Made by a program: the position numbers and the translations under genes. Shown here one piece after another: positions 13,149 to 13,234 of a DNA stretch of 13,234 nucleotides. The stretch covers positions 1 to 13,234 of the forward strand of contig JAZRTC010000002.1 in the NCBI GenBank assembly GCA_045651865.1, written 5' to 3'. How positions within the stretch are numbered: the first letter of the stretch is position 1; every line of letters begins with the position of its first letter. The notes under the pieces were generated by a model, which saw only the letters and a list, made by a program, of their open reading frames with translations, was not told the origin of the DNA and made no database searches. Origin of the DNA: RGIG1959 sp045651865. GTDB lineage: Bacteria; Bacillota; Clostridia; Oscillospirales; Acutalibacteraceae.

Positions 13149-13234
13149 CCTTCCAGAAGGCGTTGCAGTTCGGCGACAAGAACGCCACCTGCGGCGATCA
13201 GAACAACAAGGATCTGTTCGGTAAGCAGATGGCG
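13149..13234. other. Artefactual second copy of the 86-base insert
   Basis: Identical to 12979-13064. Insert, 84-base adapter and insert again is what results from reading round a short circular library molecule and assembling the read. It should be trimmed from the annotation. Confidence 0.92.

Noticed and set aside
12979..13234. An 86-base direct repeat with an 84-base spacer, as a possible CRISPR-like or tandem repeat
   Set aside because: The spacer is a sequencing adapter with a sample index, so the repeat is a library artefact.

Overview
The window looks like a stretch of chromosome from a gut-type, low-GC-phylum anaerobe, probably a Clostridia (Oscillospiraceae/Ruminococcaceae-like) genome with moderately high GC in its housekeeping genes. 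This is inferred from the gene content: DUF1836, a PrdX-type deacylase, an ECF sigma factor with a membrane-anchored beta-propeller partner, and a BaiCD-like flavoenzyme with aconitase X. Strong AAGGAGG ribosome sites and a GC-rich palindromic intergenic repeat fit as well. The window is evidently a contig end: its last ~170 bases contain a sequencing-library adapter and are not biological.

Layout. Positions 1-1514 (+) hold the 3' part of tyrS and an overlapping DUF1836 regulator, ending at a bidirectional terminator. Positions 1550-3375 (-) hold a two-gene operon, a low-molecular-weight protein tyrosine phosphatase (PTP) followed by a MATE exporter. Positions 3371-5560 are an AT-rich islet carrying a Fic-domain protein with an N-terminal helix-turn-helix and a leucine-rich-repeat-like protein. 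Positions 5743-9216 (-) carry a PrdX-like deacylase, a zinc-ribbon membrane protein, an ECF sigma factor and a beta-propeller protein that is probably its regulator. Positions 9217-9538 are intergenic, with repeats and a strong promoter with operator-like palindromes. Positions 9539-13064 (+) are a tight operon of a BaiCD-like ene-reductase, the aconitase X large subunit and the start of the aconitase X small subunit.

The most interesting structure is the islet at 3371-5560. A 26-base exact direct repeat flanks it (3345-3370 and 5561-5586). The left copy lies in the 5' end of the intact PTP gene and encodes its P-loop start. The right copy is the beginning of a second, broken PTP reading frame that still has an ATG, a Shine-Dalgarno sequence and a consensus promoter with 17-bp spacing. 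The simplest reading is that a small element integrated into the 5' end of the PTP gene. It would have supplied a replacement promoter and start codon, and stranded the original promoter 2.2 kb away. No integrase is present. Tandem TTGGTAAA motifs and a 22-base near-repeat near each end could be further recombination sites.

The final operon couples a predicted dehydratase (aconitase X) to a predicted C=C reductase (BaiCD/enoate reductase family). This suggests dehydration of a hydroxylated substrate followed by reduction of the product; the substrate is unknown. The small-subunit gene is genuine only to 13064. The apparent stop at 13086-13088 is encoded by what I recognise as an MGI/BGI (DNBSEQ) adapter with a 10-base index, after which an 86-base insert is repeated exactly.
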